64,000 nt of DNA from Cercis canadensis. Lineage: Eukaryota; Streptophyta; Magnoliopsida; Fabales; Fabaceae. The notes beneath the pieces were generated by a model, which had not been told where the DNA came from, searched no databases, and saw nothing but the letters and a program-made list of their open reading frames with translations. This document shows, piece by piece, positions 37,057-49,920 of this stretch. The stretch lies in contig QAOA01004841.1 in assembly GCA_003255065.1 (NCBI GenBank), positions 124,001-188,000 on the forward strand, given 5' to 3'. Each line of letters starts with the position of its first letter. Positions within the stretch are counted from its first letter, which is position 1. The position numbers were made by a program, and so were the translations under genes.

Positions 37057-37845
37057 CTTCAGCTGCATATTCTAAGGTAATTGAACAGGGTTGGAAAACA
37101 GAGACTTACTGGATATTGAGATGCTTACATGGAAAATCCTTATTGTGGTCCATATAGTAGTTATAAGGTAATTGCTGTATGAAAAGTCTTGATTAGGTAA
37201 GTTTATACAATTTATTAAGTGCGTCAAACACCATATTAACTTATGCTATTCCATCTAATCATATAGGGCGCACCAAAACATAGGGCCTTAGATTTTTTTT
37301 TTTTTCTTTTTTATTTTTAAGTATCTTAGATCATTATGGATTTATGACAATTCATCTGTGTATATAGCGTGGAACATTTTGTTGTTTATAATTTTGATGA
37401 TATCAAGAACAGAAACGTCATTTCATCGTTAGAAAAATCATATGCTTGCTTCGATTGTTGCTAAATGTATCATGCCACAGCTTTATTCATGACCAAAAGT
37501 ATGTAAATAAATTATAAGCCTTCTAGTCTCTAGTGTTATTTTCTTTCTGTTTTGTTTTGTTTTTCTCATATAATATTTTCTTTCTTTTCCTAGACGCTTA
37601 CAGAAATAAATATATTTCCAGTGTTTAGAACACATAATTACTAGTTAGAACTTAGAAGCAGCAGAAAGAATTTTATTTTTCTTTCCATCCAAAAACCAGG
37701 TAGTACAATGTGAGAGAGAACCCAGCGGGGGGAAGTGATAAAACTCTCCGTGTTAGCAAAAGATATAATACCAATTCTCCAAATATTTCCCGCCTCTGGC
37801 TCTTCTTATCTGTAACTATGTCTATAATTAACTAACAACATGAAC
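37057..37845. other. Convergent 3' regions of SNAPC1-like and RFS6-like genes
   Basis: 789 bp between two stop codons that face each other. AT-rich, with no reading frame of note. It holds the 3' UTRs of both genes. Candidate poly(A) signals are AATAAA at 37,506-37,511 (+) for the SNAPC1-like gene and at 37,677-37,672 (-) for the RFS6-like gene. If the + signal is the one used, the transcripts come close to each other. Confidence 0.5.
37672..37677 (-). terminator. Candidate poly(A) signal of the RFS6-like gene
   Basis: AATAAA on the minus strand, about 170 bp after the stop codon, inside a T-rich (plus strand) tract. Plant poly(A) signals are loose, so this is only suggestive. Confidence 0.35.
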
Positions 37846-40216
37846 TCATAATTCAACCTCAACGACGTGAAACTTCTGCCCCTCCTCTGGCAAATTATCT
37901 AAACTGAAACTTACCAACCCAGAAGCTGAATCATACACAAAATCAACCATGTTAGAACGCACCAAGCACCTTCTGGGTCTGGTCGATGAATAAGCACCAA
38001 ATTTCCCACACCCCTTAACCTCCATCTGAACCACACCTACCAGTGCCTCCCCTTTCACCTCGTATGTGAGGCCTTCAATGGCTCCACCGGCATTGAACAT
38101 GTTAACTAGTCCCAGAGGTGCAAAACTGATCCCAGGAGCTATAACCTTGATGGGTGTCACGGTGAAGATATCGTGTTCCAACACGTTGAACGACACCGGC
38201 ATAGCCACATTGTAAGGAAGAACCACAAGCTCACCGGACCGTTGGCGGTAGACGACGCAGTCACCATTCCAATCAGAATCGGCAGCAGCCTCCGATATGA
38301 GATGGACATCACGGCCTCTGATATACCCTGTGAGGGCTTCCGATTTCGTTTGGTGGAAGGCGTTCTTTCTCTCAGCGCTACTCCACGCGGCTCCTTGGCA
38401 ATTGTACACGCCTAGAACTCCGGTGAACTTGTTCCTGTTCCATATCTTCAACAAGCTCACACCATCTCGGGCCGGGTCTGTGAACAAGCAATCTTTGGTG
38501 GGTCTACCGGGTAAAAGGGGTCGGAGCACCGACCCATCAGGCAAGACCATCTTCTTCAGGAGCTCAAAGTTATGCTTCCCAGGAGCATCGCTGACGTATA
38601 TGGGTCCACCACTGATGGCTCTAGCCGAGCCGTGGTACTCAGCCGCCGGATGAAGCGAGTGGAACATGTCCCAATCTGGTTGCATGATCTCGCCGAGGAA
38701 GATGCTGTTGTAGGCCACCGATGCAATGTGGATGGTGTGCGACACCGGATCACGCGGGTAGAAATCATCAGATGCTCTCACCATAGCCGTTTGTTTTGAG
38801 CTGTTCCATAATATGAATTACGTCATACCACATCAGAATATATCCCATTAATTAGAACAAGGAAAAAAAATTAGAGTTTGGAGTTTGGACTTACCAGTAT
38901 AACGCATCAGTATTGTGGCTCATGCAGGCGATGCAGCCATTGTCTGGGAAGTTCCTGGCAATGGAGGCATCCAGAGCTTGGTGGTACTGTCTGGTGAGCT
39001 CAACCCTACCACCTAACCCTGCACCCAGAGTCTCCAATATGCACTGCACGTCCACCTTAACACCATCTATACCCGCAGATGCCAGATAACTGTGCAGCTC
39101 GTCGTAGAACTTGTACACGTTTCTGGGGTTCACGAGCCCCAATCCATGCACCGCCATAGCATCAGTTTTCCATGTGGGCTCGTTCTCCACCACTCCCTTG
39201 GACACCATTGGATACTTCATCACCGAACCGTATTCCTCCATTTCCTTCACTCCCGGGAAGACCCCACCCCAGTACCCTGTGATCGCGTGCCAAACATACA
39301 CATACTTGAGCCCGTGTTTTTGTTTGGCAATGTTCACAATGTTCTTGATCCCCAATTTTGGGTCCTCCTTATTCTGGAATTTCTCGTTCTCCTTAATCCC
39401 GGTTAATCTAAGCACAGGATCAGAACTCTCTTTCTTCTTGCTCTCATTGTTGTTATCTTCCAGCGGATCAATGCCCACGGATTGCCACCCGTCGTCGATG
39501 ATCACGAACTTCGGAGGGGTCCCACCGGCGGCGAGAGATTCAAGGCCAGCTTCAACTCCTTCCTGGGTCACTTCTCGGTAAAATGCGTCCCAGGTGCACC
39601 AACCGAAATAGTCAATGATCCCAGGCAATTTCTTCTCATGCCGTAGACGAAAAGTCTTCAGGTGGTTCTTCACGGCTTTGAACGCGTCATGGATTGTAGC
39701 GAATGGGTCGGTTCCGGCACTGATGAACAATGCGTGGCTAAACGACGACGCCTTGGTGTCCACGTCACCACTCTCCAGGCACAGCTCCAGCTGATCCTGA
39801 GTGTTGCCTTGTAAGCAAGCTCTGAATGAGCCTTCGATCAGAGGGAGGAAAACGGTGTAGACAATCTGGTTATCCTCGTTTCTGTCGTCGGATTCGAGGT
39901 GGGTCCCATCTTTAGTCTCCACCAATAAGAACTGCGTCTCAAGAGGAATATCCATCCCTTTATCTCCCATCTTCTGGGCCATCCACCATAACTTGAACCT
40001 AAAGCACGCTAAGAACCGGACGTCCGTGAGAGTTCCCAATGAAACGACGTGGTTGCTGTCTTCTTTGTCGAAGACCGCGCCGAGAAATATTCCCTCCACC
40101 GGACCCGACGACGACGCCGATGTCTCGATCACATTGTCCGGCATTCCGGTTAAAATAGTACGGTCCTTCACAATGAGATTGCCTTCAGAAATCCGAACCG
40201 CTCGTTTGATCGTCAT
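37846..40216 (-). CDS. RFS6: Raffinose synthase family protein / probable galactinol-sucrose galactosyltransferase 6-like (DIN10 homologue)
   Basis: Two coding exons on the minus strand, 40,216-38,895 and 38,800-37,846, joined through TG|C to give 758 residues. The start ATG ([14 protein letters not shown]…) matches the N-terminus of Arabidopsis DIN10/RFS6 as I remember it. An upstream non-ATG extension belongs to the 5' UTR. Glycoside hydrolase family 36 features: WWMAQKMG near residue 80, [12 protein letters not shown] and IIDDGWQS in the middle, KVDVQ with the likely nucleophile D389, and [11 protein letters not shown] (residues 449-459) with the likely acid/base aspartate. Members act as raffinose synthase or alkaline alpha-galactosidase in the cytosol. 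The sequence alone does not separate these activities. Arabidopsis DIN10 is induced by darkness and sugar starvation; the promoter here has a G-box and TATCCA motifs. Confidence 0.9.
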
Positions 40217-40555
40217 TTCCTCTTCTACCTCCTCTTTTCCTCTGTATTTTCTTCTTAAATCTTGTAGCTCCCTGTACGGTTTAGTCACCTGGCTTCTCTG
40301 CAATTAGTACACAACACACGATTCAGATTTCCTGAAAATGCCTATTACTAATTTACTTGCCGGATTGAAAGCCACGAAAATTTACCTTAAAATTCAATAT
40401 AGGAAAGGATCGATTCAAAGAATGTCTGCAAATTCCAAAATATGCTACATGCAAAACCAATCACCGTCAGCAAACAACAATTCAATTATAATATTCTCGA
40501 ATTTTCCCGAAACCAAACAGAAAGAAAGAAATAGAAAAGGAGTATGAGAGGGCAC

Positions 40556-40656
40556 CAGAAGTTGAGAGTTTCTTGAGTGCCTTCGAATAGATGAGAGAGT
40601 AATCAAACCTCGAAGCAAATGTGGGTCTGGAACGAATTACCGGATTGATATTTATA
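40556..40656 (-). promoter_or_regulatory. TATA box and 5' UTR exon of the RFS6-like gene
   Basis: TATAAATA on the minus strand at 40,656-40,649 puts the transcription start near 40,620. A short leader exon ends with CTTCTG|GTGCCC (last exon base 40,556). The leader intron ends with TAATTGCAG just before 40,296, and the ATG is at 40,216. There is no ATG in the leader. Confidence 0.55.
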
Positions 40657-40887
40657 CTGAGAGATGAGAGGCTACACCATGGATTTGTGACCATTGTTAA
40701 CAAGCCCTTAAAGTTTCTTATGAGTCTCGTCTTGGCAAGTAGCATCAACTGTTCCCAACCTATTAACGGTATTAAAAATTCTTGGCGGTCAGAGTCGTTA
40801 ACGTTGACGGCAGATTTTATCGCCACGTAGGATCCACGCCGAACACATTCACTTTCTCGTGTTTGAACAGAGCCTGGTCGTGTGTTA

Positions 40888-40928
40888 TATCCAACACGAC
40901 GTTTCATGGACCTTTAGCTAGACACGTG
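40888..40928 (-). promoter_or_regulatory. TATCCA motifs and G-box upstream of the RFS6-like gene
   Basis: On the minus strand TTATCCACGTGTC (40,933-40,921) contains a TATCCA sugar-starvation motif overlapping the G-box/ABRE core CACGTG at 40,923-40,928. A second TATCCA is present on the plus strand at 40,888-40,893. They lie about 270-310 bp before the inferred transcription start. TATCCA is the element described in sugar-starvation promoters and CACGTG is bound by bZIP and bHLH factors. Use in vivo is inference. Confidence 0.45.
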
Positions 40929-40939
40929 GATAATTCGCA

Positions 40940-43740
40940 CGATGATTGCGACATGTTTAACTGGCTTCTGGGGTATATACCGATAAGTCCTATTCGTAAA
41001 TAAAAATTAAAAAAAAGGTGCTGATCAGTGTCCACGTACTCACTCTTTGACGTTTATCTGTCGCTAACGCGGACCGGTAGAACCGTAGAGGTTAACAACT
41101 CGAGTATACAACCGCGTTACTTCGTATAAGATATTTTCCAGCTACGCATGGCTTTTCTTGTTACAAATTACGAATATTTCCAAGTCAAAATTAAAACGAT
41201 TAGCATCATAAATTTATAAGAATTATTTGCATCTTTTATCGTGGGAGCCAAGCTAATGATGAGTGACGAATAAAGGGATGACATTTTGAAAATTTATAAC
41301 AATTAACCAAAAGTGATAATTGTGGTAGCGGGCCCAAATTTCCAATGATTGGGGTGCCACGGATGTTGTGAGGTGGCCCACCAAGTATATGATTTTTAGT
41401 AAATTAAAATGTGTAGCTGGACCTAGCACGTAATTGCAGGACAAGTTGAAAAATCTTGGGAATCACATGGTCCATCATCCACTTGCCCAATAGCCTAGTG
41501 GCTAATGGCACAGTTGGAGACAGATTCGTCTGCATTTTAGCTTTATGAATATATGGCCCTACAAAATTGATATTGTAATTCAATTATTGAGACCAAAGAT
41601 TGTAGCATCTCGGATTATCAATGAATGAGGATAGATAGGACTTTGCAGTCTTTTTCTCATTTATTGTTAAAAATAATAATATAAACCAGAGTTGGATCTT
41701 GTTCATCATTCATTAGTAGTGTTAGATTCAGGCGATCTGCAATGCGTGGATAATTCTCTTTGTATAATTAATCTGATGTCAGATGCCACGTTGATTGTTG
41801 AGATTACCTATAAGCTCAAATACTACCATTTGCAACCCCGTATTTCTTGGACGCATACGTGAAGACAAAGACAAGTAGCAACACTAATTAACACTCCTTA
41901 TACGCCAATACTTTGGCTTATATACAGCTTCTATATTACCTTTCGGAAAGGGTCCAAAAGTCTTAAAATTTTCTTTCTGTTTTATTTTAAAAAAATAAAT
42001 AAAAAGAATCTTAAATTTTTTTATATTTTCTCATACACCTAAAAAAAGTGTGTTACTAAATAGTAAATATGTGTAAAAAAAACATTTTTGTACCGATACA
42101 GCTTGGGTTTGGTAGAAGACGACAGTAACATAACAAAATATCAATCACGAACCAAATCCCATCATAATCCTAAACGACTGGAAATACAGTTGCCACGTGG
42201 ACCCGCATACACTGATATTTTGATGAAGTAAACGACATAGAAGAAATGTCTCTTGGAATATGGAGGTCTGTGATGTGAAACCCTACGTTGCAATTGCAAA
42301 TCTATACAGTTAAAACTTAAAAGCGACTTATCTTGTTGCTTTCTGGACTTCTCTGGAAAGCTTTCATATGTTTCCAGCCGTACGATAATCGGAGAAAAAG
42401 ATGAACGGCACACGAAACATGTCAAGATGACAAGAATGAAAAATCCATGGTCGGTAAAAATGGAAAGCAGTGGGTACTTCGCGAAGTTTGATAATGAGGA
42501 ATCATATGAATAGTACTGTGGATGAGTCTGGAGAGTGGCTAGGGAATTCTACCGTGACCGAGATTAATTCGTTTGTATTAAGAATGTGCGATGAGAGCTT
42601 TGTCCTTTGGGAACCCATTTTGGAGATATGCCAATGTCATTTGAGAAAGTAAACGCTTCTGTTGAAAAGTTACCTTTACAGCATATGAAATAAATTGACA
42701 GGCATGCACTAAAAAGCTTGTGGGTGATTGAACACAACACTAACTGCATGCATGTTGAAGAAGCCAAATCATGTTGGGTGTGATTTTTAGCTTTTCTCAT
42801 GTCAAGGAGTTCATGTGATATTCAGTATTCCTCGACAACCCTTTAGGGTCTGTTTGGGAGTTTTTTTAGAAGGGAGAGGAGAGGAAAGGAGAGGAAATGG
42901 AGGGAAAGGAAGGGAAAGGAAAGGGAGGGGTTTTCCTCTCCTTTGTTTGGATGATTAAAATTAGCAAAAGGAAAGGAAAGGGAAGGAAAAGTCTTATTGT
43001 AAAGTATTNAGTATTCCTCGACAACCCTTTAAGCATGCATGCGTTGACACTTCAGCATTTAAGCGAACAAGAAAAACAAGGTGAAGCATATAAAAGCCTT
43101 CATAGGAACCTTATCAAAATTTTAATAACAACGTGTGTCACGAATTATACTGATTTATGTTTAAGTCGTGAAATCTGTTGTCTTTATTTTATTTAGATAG
43201 GTAGATATAATTTGTGTTGAACTAGTTTGTAAAACATTTACGATTTTAGTAATAATCAACACTTAAAGTCAACAATATTTCATCTCAAAAAAGTCAATAA
43301 AAATTGAACTTGATTATAGATTTGTTTTTTTTTTTTTTTTTTTTGCTAATTACTTGATTGTATATATGAATTCACCTTATTTAAATTATTTCATCAATTC
43401 ATGTTTATTTTATGGGTTGCACTTTTTTGACCCAAACCTATTTAACAAAGCCCAAACTCTTTTAAGATAATGTTAATTTAGAGTTAAATTCATGGATAGT
43501 AGTGCCGCCAGTTACCGTTACCACCCTCCAGACTTGAGTTGACCTTTTTGTCCTCGAAGAAATCCGACATGTTCTTACTCGCAATTTAGCGAGCTGGGCT
43601 TTCTCTTGTAACAATTCAGGGCCTCCCCCCATCTTTGAACTTCAAAAAGGGCCCTACTCTTCTTTATTTGTTTAAGGTATTCTGATTATTCACTCAAACC
43701 TTTTTTTTTAAATTCTTCCGCCACTAAATAAATGAAAATA
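40940..43740. other. Intergenic region between the divergent RFS6-like and RIF1-like genes
   Basis: About 2.8 kb, AT-rich, with no supported gene. The first few hundred bases may be distal RFS6-like promoter (further ACGT cores near 40,815 and 41,032). A purine-rich, transposon-like block lies at 42,846-43,008 next to an assembly gap. A 20-base T run is at about 43,326. Confidence 0.5.
42824..43032. mobile_element. Transposon-like purine-rich insertion flanked by repeated sequence and an N
   Basis: The sequence GTATTCCTCGACAACCCTTTA occurs at about 42,825 and again just after the N at 43,009. Between them is GGGTCTGTTTGGGAG and then about 100 bp rich in GGAGAGG, AAAGG and similar runs, a style common at the ends of plant non-autonomous DNA elements. 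Either a haplotype-specific insertion or an unmerged contig overlap would produce this picture. Confidence 0.35.
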
Positions 43741-43754
43741 CCCAATAGCGGGTA

Positions 43755-43766
43755 TTTGGCGCGAAA
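43755..43766. promoter_or_regulatory. E2F binding site in the RIF1-like promoter
   Basis: TTTGGCGCGAAA is an exact match to the E2F consensus TTTSSCGSSAAA. It lies 57 bp upstream of the start codon of the RIF1-like gene, in a locally GC-rich patch. E2F sites at this position drive S-phase genes in plants, which suits a replication-timing factor. Confidence 0.7.
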
Positions 43767-43822
43767 ATTGGCTCCGACCGCATTGCCTTTCTAGTTCCTC
43801 GTTCACAGATTTTTTTGGAAGA

Positions 43823-46800
43823 ATGTCAAATTTATCAGATGAGCTGCAGCAAATCAAAGCTCTAATTTCTTCTGATGACAAATCAAACAGGTCTCTGGGC
43901 TACTCAACACTCCTCCATTTCCAACAACATTCTGCCGACAATCCCTCTTCCATTCAATCCCTCGCCCAATGTTCCCAAACTCTAATCCATTCCATAGTTT
44001 CCGATGTGTCAGAAGACGAAGAAGAAATGTGAGCTTCAACTTCGACTCGTTCCCTTGCCCCTATAGTCTTTGCTGCCTTGCATCTTTTTCCTTTTTGATT
44101 TTCTTTTCTAAATTTTGCTGTGGGATGGTGGGTAATCGCTTTTCTGACCATTTTGTTTTTGATTTTTTAGAGCTGCGCAGGCGTTGAAGAGTTTGGGCTT
44201 CATGATTTATCATCCATCCATATTAGCCACGCTTCGAGGTATATTGGTTCATTGGTTTGGTATATTAGGCCCTCTCATAAATCATAATTATTCTGAACGT
44301 ACATGATAAATTGAAGTTACCATTAGAGTGCAAACCTTTTTATTATGGATTTCATCTATTTGAACTTCAGTCCAGTAGTGACTCACCTTGATTTATACAA
44401 CACTATTTTTTTTCCCCTCTTGGTATTGCAGTGGATGATGCCACTTTGGTTTTAGAGTCATTGGCTAAACTCATTACAACCACGAAACTGAAGGCTAGTA
44501 TATATATATTTTTTTCCCACTGATTAATTTAGATTTTTTTGTAAAACTTTATTTTCTTGTATTTGGTTTATGCACATTAACTCGCTGAACTTTTGGTGCA
44601 GTCTGCTTGTAATTTAGGAGCATGGTGTATTTCTGTCCAACAGTTGGGTCCATCATTTCTTGCAACTCACTTCCATTCTCTGTTGGGGGCAATTGTTCAT
44701 GCCCTAGACAATCCTATGGGTTCTTTATCAACGACATTTGAAGCTACCCAGGTACATTTCCCTTTTCCTAGGAACATCTGAATTCTTAAGTATTTGGATA
44801 CGAGGCAAAGAAAACTAAAAGAAATTAGTTCATCTATAGTAAAAAGGTGAAATTAAAGGCATTTTATGTTCTGAACTTACAGAATTACCTGAACTGAACG
44901 TTTACCCGTTGATGGAAGGCCCTGATGGTTCATACAGTTCTCATCCCTTTTCTTTTCTGGTTGCTACCTAGAATAGCCAATTATCCAATGGTCCCTTGCT
45001 GTCATTTTCTAAAATCTACTTGCTTCCCCCGTTTATTGACATGCCCAGGAAATAAACTATTTGGCACAAGAAGTGAGAAATATTGGAATAGCCCTTATAT
45101 AGAAGTAGAGCTGGAGCTTATGCTTGACTTTTTTTATCTACTTCCAGCCATCATATAGTTCTATTACGGATCTATGCCTATGCAATGGCTTATGTGTTTA
45201 CTCTACACGTCTCCTTAAAAGAAAGATAAAAATACTTGAATTCTGAGAGTTATTCTAGGGGTCCTTTCATTTTTTCCTTCATTCTGTGGATTTTATTTTT
45301 GAAAACTATTATTAAGAGCAGTCAAGTTCATCCTTTTCATTTATTTTTGCGGAGAAAGTTTGTCATCATTACCTTGAAAACAAAACTTCGTCCATATGTA
45401 GTGTATTGTTATATTAGCATGTAATTCATGCTTTTGATAACTAACTAGAAATGTTCCTTTATATGTCTGGATATGTCCTTCTTGGATCTCCTTACTTGTT
45501 TATTCTTGGAATTTATGAGTGTACAAGTTTCTTTACATACTCATTTGTACTACAGTGAGTTGAAAGGGTCATGATTTGTACTAAATTCTTTAATCTTTTC
45601 CATGGTAGGCCATTATGAAGCTAGCTGCTCAACTAAGTGACCAAATGAGAGACTCATCACATATATGGGCTCCTTCAATATACAGGAGACTTCTCAGCGT
45701 AGAGAAGAAGGAGAGGGATGCTTCAGAAAGTTGCCTGTTGAAGATCAGGTCTACAATAATTCCTCCTTCACTGGATCTTTCCAAGGTATTAAAATGATTA
45801 TGTTGTCAAAGTTTATTTACCATAAAGAGTTAAATCTGTGCCCTGAGTGGAATGACATGATCTTATTATGGCTATATAAGCCTTACTTAGTCACTGTGTT
45901 CGTTGCCACATTCTTCTTCTTCTTTTCACTGTTATTGTTGTGGTTGATAGTGAATTATAGATGCGATTGGAAATAAAAGAAGAGAGAGGGAAGAACAGGA
46001 CAAGAAATTGGAAGACTATAATTTTTTTATATGCCTTAGCCCATGAATAGGCGACAAATGATTCAGAGTCTCAGACTACGATATTTGGAGTAAAGGCAAG
46101 TTTGTGGCGGAGTGGGTGGTTCTAAACCCTTCTGCCTGCCTTTTACTGTGACAGACAGTCCTCTGAATTTGATGAGGACTTGTTTGGGTACTAAAAGAAA
46201 CTGTAAAACAAACTTCTAAACTGATGTTGCATTGTTGTGTGCATGGCCTGTCAAAATTGGTCTATATTCACAAAGCTTGTAAAATGGCTGGCAGTTTAAC
46301 ATGTGCTCTTGGTTCTCGTCATCTACTTATTTCCCCTTGACAGGTGCTTGTTAGGAATATGAAGGTGAAATTGCTCAATAGAATGAAGGATTTGATAGAT
46401 CAGGGTATGAAGATTCAAGCTATTCGAGCATGGGGGTGGTTTGTCCGTATGCTGGGATCTCGTGCTTTGAAGAATAGGCATTTAGTTAATGATATGCTGA
46501 AAATTCCTGAGCGTACATTTACAGATCTTGACCCTCAGGTTCAAATTGCTACACAGGTAATATATATGCGTTACTGCATTAATATGCCAATGATTCATAG
46601 GGATGGGTTATGCACAGGTTGTAAGGCTGTTCAATATCTTTGATAACACGAGTTAAAAAATGTATAAACCGGCTAAAAGAAATCTGTTTTAGAATAACTC
46701 CCTAATTATTACTACCATCTCTCGACTGTTGCTTATGTAGTTCTTTATAAGTGTCCTTTCTGCAGGTTGCCTGGGAAGGTCTTATTGATGCTCTTGTTCA

Positions 46801-49800
46801 CCGTCCAATAGTATCCTCAGAGAAAAATACACCAGTTAAGGAAAATTCTGTTCAGAAACAGCATTCATTGGGAAGGAAAAATTGTGACATCCAAGCAAAT
46901 GGATTTCCCAAAAGCATAAAGCTAATAATGACTCCACTGATAGGCATCATGTCTAATAAATGTGATATATCTGTTCAGTCATCCTGCTTCAATACATGGT
47001 GTTATTTGCTACACAAACTTGATGTCTCTGTCAATGAACCATCGGTGATAACAATGGTTTTAGAGCCTATTCTTAAGGCAATTTTTCAGAATGGACCTGA
47101 TAGCAAGAACATCTGCTTATGGAATGCGTGCCTCAATCTGCTTATTGAGAGTATTTCACAGAAGTGTCAGGATGTGGTCTGCCAGTCAATCAAGGAGGTA
47201 AGACCTAGAATCTCTGAAATTGGACCTTCTGTATCTGGAAAATGCTCTTGGAAGCAACACCCTATTAGATGGCTGCCATGGGATATCAGCCAATTAGACT
47301 TCTACCTGGGTATGGTTTTTGTTCTTATCTGTCAAGCATCGATGGAAATTGTAAGTCCTCAGCTTAGAAGATCTGTGTATGATGATGCTGTAAAGTTATT
47401 TAAATCTCTTCTAAAAGGAGTCAAACTGGACTTGGAAAGTCAATCTACTAATTATGATGGTATTATGTGCTGTTTGAACTCATTACTGATGTTCATGAAA
47501 AGAGTATGTGAAGATTTGTACTCAGAGGGCAGTGAAAATGATGACCTGTGTAGCACTGCCATTCAGTTTATAGATGCTATCACCAGGGAGTTAGATCCCT
47601 CTGTCTTGGGATCCCCTCTATACAGGTTTGCATTGGACCTAAAGTACATTGCCAACCTGCAGTCAGTTAATCTTAATGAGCATCTAAAATTTCAGAGTGT
47701 CAGTTGTATTTCTTATATGGATAAGGTTTCTCCTATGGTTTATTTCATAGCACTCTACTTCCATATGATGGTTCAGTTAACTATGAAATTCCCTCAATCA
47801 GACTGCACTTTACAAGGAAGGTGTGAGTATTTTAAATTTATATTTTCTTCAAATGATCCCCTGGAAAATCTCCTCGCCTGTATTGGCTTGTTGTACAAAC
47901 ATATTCAACCAAGATACTTAAATATATGGATAACAGTGGCTCAAGGTCTGAAAGACTGTGTGCATGATGCAAAGTGTAAGTCACTACTGGAAGTAATGTC
48001 TGACAGCGCTGGTTATTCTTCCATATGCCATCTTTTATTTCACCCCCTTGTGGCAACCTGTGAACTTCCAAGATTGACCCTGTCAAATGCTAGTGCCTCT
48101 TTGGAGAAGTATCTTACATCACCAGAAAGAAAGGTTAGGCTTGAATGCATTATTCAAACTTGGAAATCACTTTATGGATATCTTAGTGCTTCAGAGCTTA
48201 GATGTCAAGCAGCCACCAATTTCTCTGAGGACCTGTGCTCAATGCTAAGTGGGTGGCTTGATGAAATTGCTGGAATACTTGAAAATGGGACTGATATTAA
48301 TTTCACTTGCAAGGACATGGATCCTGACCTCCTTTATTTATGTGGCAACTTCATGATATGCATTCTAGAACAGATCCAGACTTCAGAATTAATTCCTGAA
48401 ACTGACAGAAGTAAAGGTTGCAGTGACAGCAATTTAACCAGTGATATTAAAGCCTGTTTGAAGCTTGCTGTGAGGTAAGTTCAAACATATTTTGTAACAT
48501 CCAGTTAAAGACCCCTCATAAATCTAGAATAGGGTGGTGAGCATAACCATAGGGAGAGAACATGCCGACATGCCTAGAAGTTGTATAGTTTCATTGTCAT
48601 GTTAACATTCTTTTCTTTTTTCTGTTGTATTTAATATTATAAACTTTGGTACTTCTTCTTTTGCCTGGGGGTCTTTTATAATATTGTTGAGATACTGAAA
48701 TTACAAGTTACTTAGGTGATGTATTGCTCGAGAGGTACTTTGCTGATTTGCTTAGCTTTTTATGAATCTCATTTTGATTATTTAAGAAAAACCAAGGGAC
48801 TATTATATATTCAATTGCTGCTGCTCATTTTCATGTGGTATTACACAGGTACATGAATTTGTTGAGGACAAAGATGGTGTCTGACCCACTGCCTGGTTTT
48901 GTTGTGATCTCGAGGTCAATCAACATATTTTGAAATTCATGCTTTGCTTGTTCTACGAGTAACTCTGTGTTTGACTCTCACTTTTCCATGAACCACAGGG
49001 TATTTTCTACATTGGCATGCTTTCTCAGTAGCCTGCACCGGAAGCAAGATATTTTTCTTTTTCTCGAGGTTTGTTTCCCCAAATTCTACTTTATAATATG
49101 CATGGGACGTATCCTCTTTTGAGTCATATATACACATATGCTGCTAATTGGAAAGATGAAAGAGAACCTCCCCTTTGTGAATCGTATGTGCGGGTTTTAG
49201 TCGAGTTCATTCGCATATACCTGATTGCAGATAGTATCCTGTCAACTACTTCAATGGCTATCAAATATGGAAATGCAGGATCAAAGCACCAATGATCAGC
49301 TCCTATTCCTGTGGACTGAAACGCTTAGTTGTTTAAGAAGTCATCCCCCATTATACTTTGATTCAGCTTTACTCAAGCTTTATGAACCTCTTTTGGAAAA
49401 AACTCTTGATCATCCATATCCCTCCATCTCAGAGCCAACCATCAACTTTTGGAATTCCACATTTGGTCAACAAACTATGTTGGATTTTCCCCCGAGTTTG
49501 CTTCATGTCTTGGACAAGCTATCCAGAAATGGAAAATTAAAGCTCCAGAACAGAAGCCTTCCATTTCTTCAAAGATGTCACTCCCATTCAGAAGTCAATG
49601 ACGCATTGCAGATATACAGGGTGACTGCAACACATAACATGACCTCCAAAAGAGTGGAACTAGTGTTGGACAATAAGAACCACCCTGAGCAGAAAGAGGC
49701 ACTTCCTTTAAGTTTAAAAAGAAAGAGGTTAGAACTCACCGAGCATCAGAAGGAAGTGAGGCGAGCACAGCAAGGAAGGGTAAGGGATAGTGGTGGACAT

Positions 49801-49920
49801 GGCCCCGGGATTCGAACTTATACTAAGCTTGATTTTTCGCAAGGGATTGACGATTCGCAGGACAGCCAGGAAATACGAGATTCTGAAGCCATATTGCAGA
49901 TGCTGAGAAAAGCCATCTAA
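43823..49920 (+). CDS. RIF1: Telomere-associated protein RIF1-like
   Basis: Ten exons: 43,823-44,028; 44,171-44,238; 44,432-44,493; 44,602-44,751; 45,609-45,785; 46,344-46,556; 46,766-48,474; 48,849-48,914; 48,999-49,068; 49,231-49,920. Frame is kept at every junction, giving 1,136 residues. The first ~400 residues form the Rif1 N-terminal HEAT-type helical repeats (LESLAKLITTTKLK, MKIQAIRAWGWFVRML, VQIATQVAWEGLIDAL). The C-terminus has a basic KRKR (1,070-1,073) and a conserved-looking tail GHGPGIRTYTKLDFSQG with three SQ sites (S1110, S1116, S1119), possible ATM/ATR targets. RIF1 controls replication timing through PP1 and limits end resection in other eukaryotes; I could not see an obvious RVxF/SILK pair. 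The intron after exon 3 appears to start with GC. An E2F site precedes the gene. Confidence 0.85.

Noticed and set aside
38173..40307. Several plus-strand frames of 70-156 codons
   Set aside because: They mirror the GC-richer RFS6-like exons on the minus strand and resemble no family.
41486..41560. tRNA- or SINE-like text (CCTAGTGGCTAATGGCAC; similar at about 600-660, 18,005-18,035 and 34,595-34,640)
   Set aside because: A-box-like and B-box-like words are present, but no cloverleaf can be drawn and the spacing is inconsistent between sites.
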